From Amia ocellicauda (Eukaryota; Chordata; Actinopteri; Amiiformes; Amiidae), in NCBI RefSeq assembly GCF_036373705.1, contig NC_089855.1, positions 49,494,318 through 49,558,317 on the forward strand: a stretch of 64,000 bases of DNA, read 5' to 3'. Positions 53,417-64,000 of the stretch are shown one piece after another. The notes beneath the pieces were generated by a model. The model was not told the DNA's origin and ran no database searches. It worked only from the letters and a program-made list of their open reading frames with translations. A program made the position numbers and the translations under genes. Position 1 is the first letter of the stretch. Each line of letters starts with the position of its first letter.

Positions 53417-54724
53417 ATGTCTTTTGTCCACAGTCTATCGGAAGAATGCGTCAAATCAGAACTGGATCTGTTTACAGTTCCATACACTCAAACGAGTATA
53501 GATAAGAGCATATATGTAGAGATACCCCCTCTTTCCGCAATTTCAGATACGGCCCCTCTGGAGTTTTTTATTGCTGGCAATGGCGAGGATTATATTGATT
53601 TGAATAACACATTTATTTTAATGAACTGTAAAGTGACTGATGAGGATGGCGATGCAATCGAGAAGACGGCCAACGCTGGGGTCATCAATTACCCGGTGGC
53701 CACCATGTTTTCACAGGTGGATGTGACCCTGGGAGATCGGCTCATTAGTCAAAGCAGCAATACTTACCCCTATAGGGCCATGATGGAGTGTATCCTTAAT
53801 TATAGTGAGGAGACCCTAAGCAAACAGTTCAGCCCCGGCCTTTTCTTCAAAGACACCCCGGAAGCTATGGACGACCAGGATCCAGAGGGACTCAATAAGG
53901 GTTTGCAAAAAAGAACGGCCTTTTCAACAGAAGGGAGGACCTTTGAGCTAATGGGACATATTCATGCAGACATATTTTTCCAAGAAAAACTCATGCTCAA
54001 CGGGGTAGACATTAAAATTAAAATGATCCGTAGTAAAAGTGCTTTTTATCTGATGACCCCTGATACTGAAAAATATAAACTGACCATATTATCGGCCTCG
54101 CTGTTTGTGAAAAAAGTATCCGTCTCCCCGGCGGTTAAACTAGGACATGCGCAGGCTTTAATGACGGCAAACGCCAAGTACCCGATCGAAAGAGTCTATA
54201 TGAAAGTCCACAGTATCCCCGCAGGGACACGGGTGATGAACCAGGAAAATCTGTTTCTAGGCCAGCTCCCAAAACAGGTTATTATAGGTCTCGTGGATAA
54301 TGATGCATTTACCGGGGTTTACAACAAGAACCCCTTTAACTTTAAACATTATAACGCGGAATTTATAGCACTGTACGTCGATGGTGTGCAGGTTCCATCC
54401 AGACCTTTTCAACCTGACTTTGAAAACGGCAACGCGGTTCGTGAATATTACAGTCTAGTACTGGCTACGGGTCGCCATCTCAAGGATCAACCTCTGCTGA
54501 TCGATCGCCGGGAATACTGCAGCGGTTACACCCTGTACGGTTTCAACCTGACCCCTGACGAAGAGTGTGGACAACATTTTTCACTGATGAAGACGGGCAA
54601 TATGCGTTTGGAGATGCGTTTCAAGCAGCCTCTACCACGCACTGTAAATATGGTCGTGTATGCTGTGTTTGACAACATTATTGAGGTGAATCAGAGGAGA
54701 AACGTTCTGTATGATTATTATTAA
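53417..54724 (+). CDS. Major capsid protein, copy 3, 435 aa
   Basis: Open; identical to copy 1. Confidence 0.93.
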   Translation: MSFVHSLSEECVKSELDLFTVPYTQTSIDKSIYVEIPPLSAISDTAPLEFFIAGNGEDYIDLNNTFILMNCKVTDEDGDAIEKTANAGVINYPVATMFSQVDVTLGDRLISQSSNTYPYRAMMECILNYSEETLSKQFSPGLFFKDTPEAMDDQDPEGLNKGLQKRTAFSTEGRTFELMGHIHADIFFQEKLMLNGVDIKIKMIRSKSAFYLMTPDTEKYKLTILSASLFVKKVSVSPAVKLGHAQALMTANAKYPIERVYMKVHSIPAGTRVMNQENLFLGQLPKQVIIGLVDNDAFTGVYNKNPFNFKHYNAEFIALYVDGVQVPSRPFQPDFENGNAVREYYSLVLATGRHLKDQPLLIDRREYCSGYTLYGFNLTPDEECGQHFSLMKTGNMRLEMRFKQPLPRTVNMVVYAVFDNIIEVNQRRNVLYDYY

Positions 54725-54725
54725 A

Positions 54726-55283
54726 ATGAACACCAGAGAGCTCAACCACATCATGAATGCCCTGGACGGCTCACGGAAAGTGTTTCAAGGAGTCTACGCC
54801 TGCGACCAGCTGCCTAAATTTAAGATCAAGAATTTACCTGCAATGTACATAATCAACACACACCCTAAAAATATGCCCGGAGAACATTGGCTGGCTATTT
54901 ATCTAAGGGAGGACCGCCGTGGGGAATTTTTTGATTCCTATGGAAACCCCCCGGATTTCAGACCTTTCCCTCGGAAGATCAATAACTTTCTGCTCAACAA
55001 CTGTCAAGAAACCATTTACAGCGGTCGTCAAGTACAAAGTCTTCAGACCTTCACTTGTGGTCAACACTGTGTGTTTTTCTTATATCATAGATCTAAAGGA
55101 AGGTCATACCCCGATATTATGTCCTTGTACAGTGAGGATTTAGGCCAAAATGATAAAAAAGTGGCAGAGTTTGTCAGGACACTGTGGACCCCCCCTTATA
55201 ACACAATTACTTACGACCCTAGCCAGCCATGTATACAGATGGGGTGTTCTTGTGAGGATTTTAAAAGATGTCATGCGTGTTAA
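54726..55283 (+). CDS. Adenain-like protease, copy 3, 185 aa
   Basis: Open; identical to copy 1. Confidence 0.92.
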   Translation: MNTRELNHIMNALDGSRKVFQGVYACDQLPKFKIKNLPAMYIINTHPKNMPGEHWLAIYLREDRRGEFFDSYGNPPDFRPFPRKINNFLLNNCQETIYSGRQVQSLQTFTCGQHCVFFLYHRSKGRSYPDIMSLYSEDLGQNDKKVAEFVRTLWTPPYNTITYDPSQPCIQMGCSCEDFKRCHAC

Positions 55284-55461
55284 AGTGAAAAAATAATGAA
55301 AACAGCCTTTGAATCATTAGTTTTGTTTTTATTCAACACAAATCTTATACAAAGCAGGGTTATGTTATAAATAAATGTACAACATTTGAAAATAAAAATA
55401 AAAAATAAAAAAATTGTTTGTCGGTTCCTTATTTACAGGGGAGACAAATAAAAACATGAGA
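55284..55461. terminator. Convergent poly(A) region, copy 3
   Basis: As in copy 1. Confidence 0.7.
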
Positions 55462-56205
55462 TTAATAAGCTTCCCAACGATGGATAGATCCTGAGGAGGG
55501 TTGCTCAACACGGTCAGAGTAATGAGATATCGGCGTCAGATCAGTCACCACCTCTTTACACAGACGGATTTTTTGTCGCGTTTCCTGGTTAGGGACTGTT
55601 GATTGGGGCATGTTCAGACAGGCCATCGCCTGTAGGAAAGCATTCCAGCCTACAGGTCGGCGACTATCGGGTACCTTATTAGTGCTAGTGACACTCTTCA
55701 ACAAATCAAACATGTGTGAACCTTTGATCAGTTGTCCTTTAAAAACAAATTCACCCTGTTCATTCCAAGTCGTTACCCGCGGTTTCTGAACCATTTTGTG
55801 CAGAATATATTCTGCATGTCTTTTGCTTCTGGCCGGCATGTTTCTCAAAACATCCGTTACAACATCTCCCTCTGAACTCTCAACAGGTTCAGGCACCGCA
55901 ACATCTTTATCAACCGTACCCCCCGCATCAGTCCCAGAACCATTTTCTTGAGAGGCCATGGTTAAAGTTAAAATGTTTTGATCTTTTTCACCCTGTCTAA
56001 CCAGACGGAGGTAGCGCTGTAACGTGTTGCTATACATCTGGGCTTTGGAATACTGATTTAAATCGGCCCTGGCCAGTATAGCTTTCATTTCAGAGTCCAG
56101 GTTGTTTTCGGCCGTTTGTCTAATGGGCTCTGGCCCGACAACATTTTTTCTCAGTTTCTCAAGCTGCTCCTGAGGGATCAAAAACATTTTCTGAGCATAT
56201 TCCAT
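55462..56205 (-). CDS. Conserved Polinton protein, copy 3, 247 aa
   Basis: Open; identical to copy 1. Confidence 0.7.
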   Translation of the reverse strand: MEYAQKMFLIPQEQLEKLRKNVVGPEPIRQTAENNLDSEMKAILARADLNQYSKAQMYSNTLQRYLRLVRQGEKDQNILTLTMASQENGSGTDAGGTVDKDVAVPEPVESSEGDVVTDVLRNMPARSKRHAEYILHKMVQKPRVTTWNEQGEFVFKGQLIKGSHMFDLLKSVTSTNKVPDSRRPVGWNAFLQAMACLNMPQSTVPNQETRQKIRLCKEVVTDLTPISHYSDRVEQPSSGSIHRWEAY

Positions 56206-56207
56206 TA

Positions 56208-56543
56208 TTAACCCACTCTGGAAGCTAGAAGACTGGTTAGGAAAGGCACGGCTATGCTCAACAGCGGTCCTATAAAACCTCCGGTTTGATTAATCTTCTT
56301 TCTTTTTCTTTTAATAGAATACTTCTTATTAGCGATGATCTTGATAACCGCTTTTTGTTTTTTGAGTTTAGAATGTTGAGAAGGGGTTAGGGGTATATTA
56401 CCGCGTAAGATGTTAAAAGCTATTTCACACAGGGTCTCGATCAAATCCGAGGGGGCCCCTGCCAGCACAGCTTTCCTATGGCGCGGGCTCCCCTCAAATA
56501 ACATTTGCAAAAGCGGCAGATTTCTTTTAATCCGAACAGACAT
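56208..56543 (-). CDS. Small basic Polinton protein, copy 3, 111 aa
   Basis: Open; identical to copy 1. Confidence 0.65.
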   Translation of the reverse strand: MSVRIKRNLPLLQMLFEGSPRHRKAVLAGAPSDLIETLCEIAFNILRGNIPLTPSQHSKLKKQKAVIKIIANKKYSIKRKRKKINQTGGFIGPLLSIAVPFLTSLLASRVG

Positions 56544-56549
56544 TCTTAT

Positions 56550-57221
56550 TTATTTCCTTTTCTTTAGCACATACACTGCCGGCCAATCGGGCGGGCACAA
56601 ACCTGTTCTGAGGCGAAAGTCTTCTGGGGTTTGTGCTTTTAAGTCCACAATCAAGTACCCGTAGGTTTTTTTGGTGGCATCCTCAAATGCCTCCAAAAAG
56701 AATTTGGTCTGGTTAGGGTACATTTGACGAGCCAAGACGGTGACCTGTAGTTTATCTCTGGGGTTTTTAAAAAGAATTATATAATTGGCATTTAAATTAA
56801 TAGTGCGGCTTTTTTTACCTTGAAAAAATAGATTTTGAACTAAATAAATAATACTTAAATTCCTATGATGAGTGTACTTTGTGAAAGCTTTTTCCACTTC
56901 ACTGTTGTCACCGGCCTGCTCCATCAGGTCATCAAGGATCACTAGATTAGTTTGTCCGGGCGGGAACAGGTCATCGTCACACAACGAGGCGGGGAGACCT
57001 TGCACAAATTTCAGATTATTTTTTTTTGATGCCAAATCATCGTAGAGAGGTTGCCAGCAAGAGTAACACCACACTATGTTGTCAAGAGCTTGGGACACGG
57101 TTGCGTCCACATCTTCTATGATGTTCTTTATAAGATAGCTCTTACCCGAATTGGAGGGACCGGCTATAATACAGGAGAAAGGGTTTTGAAGTCTGTTATC
57201 AAAACCACTGCTAATATCCAT
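56550..57221 (-). CDS. Packaging ATPase, copy 3, 223 aa
   Basis: Open; identical to copy 1. Confidence 0.92.
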   Translation of the reverse strand: MDISSGFDNRLQNPFSCIIAGPSNSGKSYLIKNIIEDVDATVSQALDNIVWCYSCWQPLYDDLASKKNNLKFVQGLPASLCDDDLFPPGQTNLVILDDLMEQAGDNSEVEKAFTKYTHHRNLSIIYLVQNLFFQGKKSRTINLNANYIILFKNPRDKLQVTVLARQMYPNQTKFFLEAFEDATKKTYGYLIVDLKAQTPEDFRLRTGLCPPDWPAVYVLKKRK

Positions 57222-60200
57222 AAGGCAGAGTGGTATAATCAGTCTTCAACACTCTTTTATTGTACACCACCCTGAACCGTTTGTTTAGTGATCTATTTTC
57301 CAATGTGTACCCCTTTTTATTGTGATAGATCTGATTTCCGGCTGTAATAATCTCGCGAGGAGGCGCGTCTTTCTCGGTTACAAAACTTTGTACCAGGGTC
57401 GTCAGAGACTTGATGTTAATGAGCTTGTTGTTACAATGGTTCAGAGTGAAACCCTTAACTTTCATACAGGTCTTACCCGCAGCCGTTCTGTATGCGTAAG
57501 TCTTAGGACCCCCTGAAACAAACTCCACTATGTGGTCCTGAGGATCTAGCTCGCTCGTTAACTCCCCAAGGTAGTCCCCGAGGGGAGGGACCCAATCCCC
57601 TGGCCTGGTGACAAAGATTACAGAGTCAGTATCATGATAGAGCGTGCGTTCCTGCAGCTGATCCATTAAGTTGTACAGTTCAAGCTGGGCGTAAGCCGTG
57701 GTAAAAACCGCTATGAAAACATTAACGTTTCCCTGTTTGGTGGGGAAATCTTTAGGGGCCCTCCACTGGACCTGTGCCACGTGGTCATTTAAGAATTGAA
57801 AGTGTGATACTGCATGTTGTTTGGAAAAGATAAATTCTATAAACTGTTCAGGGGTTTTAATCAAGGTTGTGTTTAGACGGTTATTTCTTTCCCCAAACTT
57901 ACCCCACAGACTGTTTAAAATCAGTTTGGACATTTGTCTCTTGGCGGGGTTTACAGTTATGTTCCCCGGCTCTAGATGGATCCCTTCCTTTTCAAAATAT
58001 TGCTGAACGTACCGCTCTTTGGCAGCGGAGTCAACACACCATGAGGGATAGCCCGATGCCTCCTGTTTCCCTTTCAGATGGGTCATAATGTACTCAGCAA
58101 AAAGAGTATCAGATTTTTCAGAAAAATGCCAAACCTCATACACCTTACCGACTCTGTAACCTTTCTCCACCGCCTTGTCAAGCTCAATGCTACACCAGAC
58201 ACCCGTCAGCGCTCTCTCGTCATCACTGTGCAGACAAGAGGTATTTTGATTTTCAGTTTCCACACACGTTCTACACAGAGGGAACATCAATTTTCCCGAA
58301 CACCTGTAAGGCAACACGGGTAGGAACAGCTCACGAGGAGGGTACATGGTGACTTTGATCAAACCAAAGTACTGTCCGATTTCGAGAAAGTCACGATAAA
58401 CAATGGTTGGATGCCCCACCGGGTACATTTTGGTCTTGTTGACATAAGGGTACAGACTGGTGAAATCATAGTAATCTACCCTCTCACCCTCCTTTACCTC
58501 ATAATGTAAACAGAGGGCGTTGGTACGACCCCCAAATAACGCATCCCTGGGCTCTAGACGTTCAGGAAAGTCCAAGGTTTCCATAAACCGTTGTACCCCC
58601 ACATCCTGTTGCTTCAGGGTCGTCCACGCGTGTTCCCAAATCACCAGTACATTCAAACCATAGGTGTTTTTTAAAGTTTCAATTCGTTCCTGGAAATCAT
58701 AGTACATATCACCGCAGAGTTTTTGTGTTACGGGGTTAAAGGTGTTTGGGTCGAAGCACTGAGGACAGCCATGGTAAATACAACCAGCAAACTCATAAGC
58801 GGTACGCCGCCCGGACACGTCGCTAAAACCGTCTAAGTAGTAAGGACCCATTTTGACTTCCCCTTGATTTAAAGCATGTCTGATGAAGATGTTATCCCGG
58901 GCACTCAGATATTCCAGCCACTGTATGGAGACAGTCGAAAAGTTCTTTTGTCTAGCACGATAGTTGTCAGAAGTGGTGTCCGCTATAGTGTTTTTCTGCA
59001 AGAAATTGGATCGATACATTTTCATGCAGAGAGACGCTATGGTCACACTTTGCAAAGGGTCGAGACCCGACGTGTTGATAACCTCGGTGCGGAAACGCAA
59101 ACAGGCTTCTTTAAGGATCACCACATCATTTTTACAATAAGCGGCCATCTCTTCTCGGAAATCAAAAACACCCCCCTTAACCGTATTGTACCATTTAAAG
59201 AATTCCTCCCTCTCATGAGACATCATAGTATCAACCCCATAATAAGAGGCGGGCGGGTAGGACCCTCGATAATTTTGAGTGTCCTTAGTATTAAAAAAAT
59301 GGCAGAACCAACCTTTCTTCTGAGCCTCAAAACCCAGAGCTTTAGGCAAAGCGCTCAATTTCATGGGGAGGAAATTTAACGAGTCTATGTAACGTTGGTT
59401 GAAAGCCTCGTCGGTGAAACACATGATCTTGCTACCCTGAGCTTCTATTTTTGGGGTCACCCCATTTTCCACCAGATACTTCATCAATATGTAAGAATCA
59501 TAACCCTTAGCATTGTGGGCAATAAATGTGTAATTGAGGTATTTTGGACCGCGATACCGCGTAAAGAAATCCCTGACACAACTCTCACCGCTAGCTGACC
59601 ACTCACAATCCAACATGTCAATACAGTGTATATAATTAGCAACATGGACCCCGTTTTCTTGCCGGCATTCAAAATCAAAAAAGACATACCGGTTGTGCGG
59701 CGGCTCCTTTTTAACCGGCTGAATAAAGCACTGGTGTTCAGACCCCGGGGTTAAATCCGCATTACAGATCCTACATCTCGGTTCCAGACATTTGTGTGGT
59801 TTAACCTCATGAAAACGGTACTGGAGGCAACACTGCGGGCAATATTTAGTTTGATCACAATAACTCCGTTTTTTAACCCCCTCAGCAGCGGCCCTCTGCA
59901 CCTTATGTTCGGAAAAACAGAACGCGGAGAGACAAATCCTTAAGCAATCTTTACATCGGATGGTAGGGGCCAAACCCTTACGACATTGCGGATTGAAACA
60001 GACGTTACAGTAACCGTCACAGCGGTGCTTAAGCTTATCATTGAAGGCCTTATAACACCAATGACAAACATACGAACAACCCAAAAAAGCCGTCAAACTC
60101 TTTATTCCAAAGTAATGACTATCACTTAGGAAGAGAAACAGTGTCTGTGTATGGGTTTCAGGATGTGTCTGAAATTTCACAAATATGCCCTCAACGGGCA

Positions 60201-60252
60201 AACAAAACCCTTTTAAAAACATTAAAGTTTGAAAGATCTTACTTACCTCCAA
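57211..60252 (-). pseudogene. Protein-primed DNA polymerase B, shortened copy 3
   Basis: Same shorter form as copy 1, with the catalytic motifs present; treated as a broken copy. Confidence 0.85.
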
Positions 60253-61012
60253 AGAATAATCGTTTCTTATGTTTTTCAGCTGGTTTAGCTTTTTGCACTT
60301 CTGTGAAGGTAAGAGACATGTTTAACCTTTAACCACCCCGCTTTATAAAAAGCTTTAACCTCTTACAAGCGGCAGATATATACTCACCGCTATCAGATAC
60401 AGGGGCTGACGGCCTTTCAGATTCTTGAAAGGTGACGGTTCTCGAAGGTAAAACTAAACAAGCCCTCGCTGTGGAAGGCCTTTCGTTGTCTCGAACCACG
60501 TTTCTTAATACTGTTAGAAAGGATATTTTTTTAAATTAACAAGACGGGCCTCAAACATCTTACAGAAACGTTATACAAACAAACAGGGGTTTAGTTCTTA
60601 CCCGGTCGGCAGACAGCCTGTCTAGGGACAACCACTTCTCTTGGTTGATCCTCGGAGACATTAATCACAGGCCTTTCGATAGTTTCTGTGTAATTAAAGA
60701 GACCGCCATTAATATATATTAAAACGTTTTCATAACTCTAATGAGCCGCTTCAAAACACAACCACACACCCATACATAAGAACCCTTGAGCGCAAACACA
60801 AAAATCTTACCGTCGTTGTTCCAGATGATCTCCTCAGCGTTGGGAATTAACTCCTGTTGACTGGCTGAAAAATAATTTTACAGAACTTAAAACAGATGTT
60901 ATAACCTTATTTACAATACATGCCCACAACCCGCTCTGAGTCAATGAAAATAATCTGAAGACTTACCTAAAAACTCGTTTAAATCGAAGTCGTTGATGTT
61001 GTTTCCGGACAT
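60247..61012 (-). other. Chain of five exon-like segments, copy 3
   Basis: Segments 60967-61012, 60821-60874, 60602-60685, 60388-60510 and 60247-60300 with the same boundary signals as the other copies. Confidence 0.55.
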
Positions 61013-61997
61013 TGTTGATCTTTAGGCTTAAATCGAAAGGTCAGTATGAGTCTGTCGAGCTGAAGACCAGACCTTCATACTTATACTGATGGCCGGATGC
61101 CGGATCTGCTTGTAAGGCATTGTTCTGGGCTGGCCTTTGTGCCGTCCTGTTACCAATTAACATATCAAAACCAACCAATAAAATGACCCTGCATCAATTT
61201 CAAATAGAAACCAAGATGGCGACGATCTCTCTCCTCTCTACTCTAAACTTTTATTAGAACCTTTTGGTCTCTCAAAAAAACATTTTTAAGCATCAAGACC
61301 TATAGTCAATAAACACTAAGAATATTTCAGGCCTTTATACGCGCTAAAAAACAACCTGAGCCAAGAAAATAACTATAAAGATCTAAAATAAGTAGCGCTT
61401 TTACAGTGATTTTTTTTTTTTTTTTAATAGCGATGCTTTGTTTGGTATTAAACAAGTCACAAACTACTCAGAACAGCGTTTATCCCCACAAAAGAGATAT
61501 TTGGGTTTATTTTACAAAGCTTATAAATTATATAGTTTAAAAGTATTCTGAATGTTTTGAGACCACACGCCATGCCTACGTTTGTCTGAGCCCACCCCCG
61601 TCCCCCGTGGTGTGAGTGATTTAGCCTTGAGTGTTGTGATCTATTTAGCATTGAGTGATCAGTTGTTTTTATTTTTTAAATGATTCCTTATCATCAGGGA
61701 TTGAGCCTGCTAAAATACCTTAAAAACATATCCTTATCTTAAGTCTAACTCTTATGAGCTTTAAGACCCTAGAATGTATTTAAGTAAAACGAATGAACAC
61801 ATTATGTGTGAGATAAAATATAACCACAGCTTTTTTTTTTTTTTTTTTTTTTTACAAAAACAATTAACCTATACCGACAAACACCCACACACACACACAC
61901 TCTCTTTTTTTAAATTTTATTTTTAATTAAATTTGAGGGGAGAGACAGAGCCATATACATTGGGGTTAACATAAGTACCCTATGCAAAACAGGAATT
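61013..61997. other. Right-end non-coding region, copy 3
   Basis: As in copy 1; nothing coding seen. Confidence 0.5.
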
Positions 61998-62273
61998 GTT
62001 AGGACCTGTGACCATTACAGACAACAGAACTTGTTGATCTTATAAAATGATTGGGCGAGAGAGAGAGATATAGAGACAGACAGAGACAGAGCCAGTGTGA
62101 ATATGATAAACACACTATTCAAAATGGCATTGTTAAGACCTGGGACCATTACAGACAACAGAACTTGTTGATCTTATAAAATGCTTGGGCGAGAGAGACA
62201 GAGAGAGAGAGACAGACAGAGACAGAGACAGAGACAGTGTGAATATGATAAACGCACTATTCAAAATGGCATT
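61998..62273 (+). repeat. Subterminal direct repeat, two units, copy 3
   Basis: Same two-unit form as copy 1. Confidence 0.85.
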
Positions 62274-62386
62274 GTTAAGACCTGGGCCCCTTACATGTAT
62301 ATTTAAAAAAGACCCCCAACCACTACAGGAAGAGCCGACCCATTCACACTCTACAGTTGACCAACAAGAACAACAAGAACAACCGG

Positions 62387-62567
62387 TTATGGGTGGCCTT
62401 GTTGTTCAGGGTTTTAGGGGTGTACACTTTCTGACGGATATGACGTAGGAATAATTAAGGAAATAACTCTAAAATCACGCCCCCCAATTATGACGTAGGA
62501 ATATTAATAAGCTTAGGGCATACGTCATAACAAAATAGGCCGCGCCCAAAAAACCCTACTATCTACT
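62387..62567 (-). repeat. Right terminal inverted repeat, Polinton copy 3
   Basis: Reverse complement of 48570-48750 with two mismatches. Confidence 0.95.
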
Positions 62568-62863
62568 CCTGTGTGGTGCATTTTCTCTCTCTCTATCTGT
62601 GATTAAATCCTTACTTATATACATATGTCCATGAACGTTTCTGGAGCTCATGTACATCACATCACACGACGGGCCGTGATCTTTTCGGTCACTTTGAAAG
62701 TTTTGCTCATGACAATCCTTTTCTATTGCGGCACGATGGCTGCCACCGAGGAAGGAAAGTCGTCCGCAGTTGGCTGCAAGCTTGCCTGAAGCGCAGGAAA
62801 GGACTTACTCGCGACGTGCCACTTAAAGACTGAAGAAGTGGGGGTCGGCCTCACCGAGAGCCC

Positions 62864-62901
62864 TGAGGATTAGCTCACGTGGTAGAGCGCTCGCTTAGCA
62901 T
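62864..62901 (+). pseudogene. tRNA-Ala (AGC) 5' half, U6
   Basis: Only the 5' half is inside the window; the 3' half should lie beyond the end of the LTR. Confidence 0.85.
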
Positions 62902-64000
62902 TGTAGCGTTATGTTGGGTGTATTTGGATAAGAGCATTTGGGCTCTGAGCTGAAGCACTGATCTAAAGAAAACCTCTCCCCCCCAAAGTTATCAGATTCC
63001 CTTAGCTCATCAGCTTGGAACTGGTTTGCATCAAAGTGACAGTTTTGGGGAGGATGGCACCAAGAAGAGGCCAAATAGTTTGGAATTCTGCTATGAGATG
63101 TCTGGACAAAGGGGCCTGTAGGTGATAAAAACTCTTTGAAGTGGACGAGAGCCGAAATCCCGACATAAGGCTACGAACCCAGGCCAACCGGCATTTCCAA
63201 AAGATGGCATGGATTGACATCAGTCATAAATCAAGCCCCCCTCCAATAGGACACTGGGGGCTGAAACCGAAATCCAATCTCAAAAACTCAAGAACCAATC
63301 ACCTCTTGATCTGACAGACTATAAGGAACAGCGGACAGTCTTTATCGCTCTCTCTCACCTGAACCAGTAACTCGCTGCCACAGCTCAACCTGTAGCTCTG
63401 TTGCCAGAACCGGAACCAGAAACCAACTAAGTCTTTGCCGGCAACAGAAGAGTTAAACTGGGAGAAGGAGATTGAGCCGTACGAAGAATTCTTTTAAAGG
63501 ACTTTATTAAATAAAGAACTTTACAGACTGCGCTGCCCGCCTGTGCCCACCTGATCAGTGGAGTTTTACAGCTGGACAATTGACTAAGTCGACTGTATAC
63601 GAAAGTGTCAGTCATTTAAATAGCTATTTGAGTCTTAAGAAACTTGACCCTTGGAACAAACACGGCCCTGCTTTCCTCAAAGACTTTGTCTTCAAATAAG
63701 TACGGTGAGAGACCCTGCTTGCCAAGAAGATTTTGTGCACAACCTTGGAGCCTTCAAACCAGTGGAAAATCTGTTTGGAAACGACTCTACTTTCGCGAAA
63801 CCCCAACTTCCAGGTGTATCGACTGAGTGGAAGTTCTTGGACAAAGCCGAACCGGACTGCCTTTGTTCCAAACCACACGGACCTCGTGCCGTGTGCTGTT
63901 ATCTGAGCCCGAAGCCAGAGAGGCCTCTCTGCGACGAAGTTCAGATAAGTTTAACAGTTTGGAGTTCATGATTCATGACATTTGAGAAATCAATTAGAAA
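62902..64000 (+). mobile_element. Solo-LTR-like element, U6 (cut by window end)
   Basis: First 1,099 bp of the same element, with GCAT at 62898-62901 before it. Confidence 0.65.

Larger units (their letters stand above)
48570..62567. mobile_element. Polinton/Maverick (adintovirus-like), copy 3, 13,998 bp
   Basis: CCTGTG duplications at 48564-48569 and 62568-62573, 181-bp terminal repeats. It is the same shorter form as copy 1 and nearly identical to it over the whole length and into the flanks. About two breaks are apparent. Confidence 0.96.
48022..64000. repeat. Tandem unit U6 (carries Polinton copy 3; cut by window end)
   Basis: Start of a sixth unit with Polinton copy 3 at the same site as copies 1 and 2. 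It is cut inside the LTR by the end of the window. It shares the T-stem variants of both tRNAs with U2. Confidence 0.95.

Noticed and set aside
4074-62567. Three independent Polinton insertions into the same site
   Set aside because: Same base, same duplication and near-identical flanks in all three. Duplication of one filled unit explains this far better.

Overview
The window is eukaryotic repeat DNA, most likely from a ray-finned fish. The reasons are a vertebrate-type tRNA tandem array, a chromodomain-integrase Polinton of the adintovirus kind and a large endogenous-retrovirus-type LTR. No ordinary host protein gene is visible. Everything belongs to one tandem array whose basic unit is about 3.5 kb. 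Each unit carries a tRNA-Gln(CTG) gene on the minus strand, a tRNA-Glu(CTC) gene on the plus strand, and a tRNA-Ala(AGC) gene split in its anticodon loop by a 1,830-bp solo-LTR-like insertion with 4-bp target duplications.

Six units are present: U1 1-3525, U2 3526-21109, U3 21110-24625, U4 24626-44496, U5 44497-48021, and U6 from 48022 past the window end. Units U2, U4 and U6 each hold a Polinton/Maverick element, at 4074-18128, 25075-41515 and 48570-62567. All three sit at the same base 33 bp downstream of tRNA-Glu, with the same 6-bp target duplication CCTGTG. Units U1, U3 and U5 keep the uninterrupted site. The simplest history has three steps. The LTR hit tRNA-Ala before the array grew. 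One Polinton then entered one unit. An empty-plus-filled pair was then amplified. U5-U6 repeats U1-U2 almost exactly at a spacing of 44,496 bp, so the last step is very recent.

The Polintons have 181-bp terminal inverted repeats and two gene blocks that converge on a central A/T-rich poly(A) region. The plus block runs: two unrecognised proteins, a Bcl-2-like protein with an N-myristoylation signal, chromodomain integrase, penton-type minor capsid, basic core-like protein, double-jelly-roll major capsid and adenain-type protease. The minus block, read from the right end, runs: a chain of exon-like segments, (in copy 2) two further ORFs, protein-primed DNA polymerase B, packaging ATPase, a small basic protein with a hydrophobic tail, and a conserved Polinton protein. 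Copy 2 (16.4 kb) is the most complete, with about one break. Copies 1 and 3 (about 14 kb) are shorter siblings with about two breaks each. The copies are very similar, so the element is young, but all are treated here as fossil insertions.

The points most worth a second look are the alternating higher-order array, the Bcl-2-like gene, the exon-like chain near the right end, the near-contiguous stop/start junctions in the late gene block, and the ATF/CREB-type motifs in the terminal repeats.
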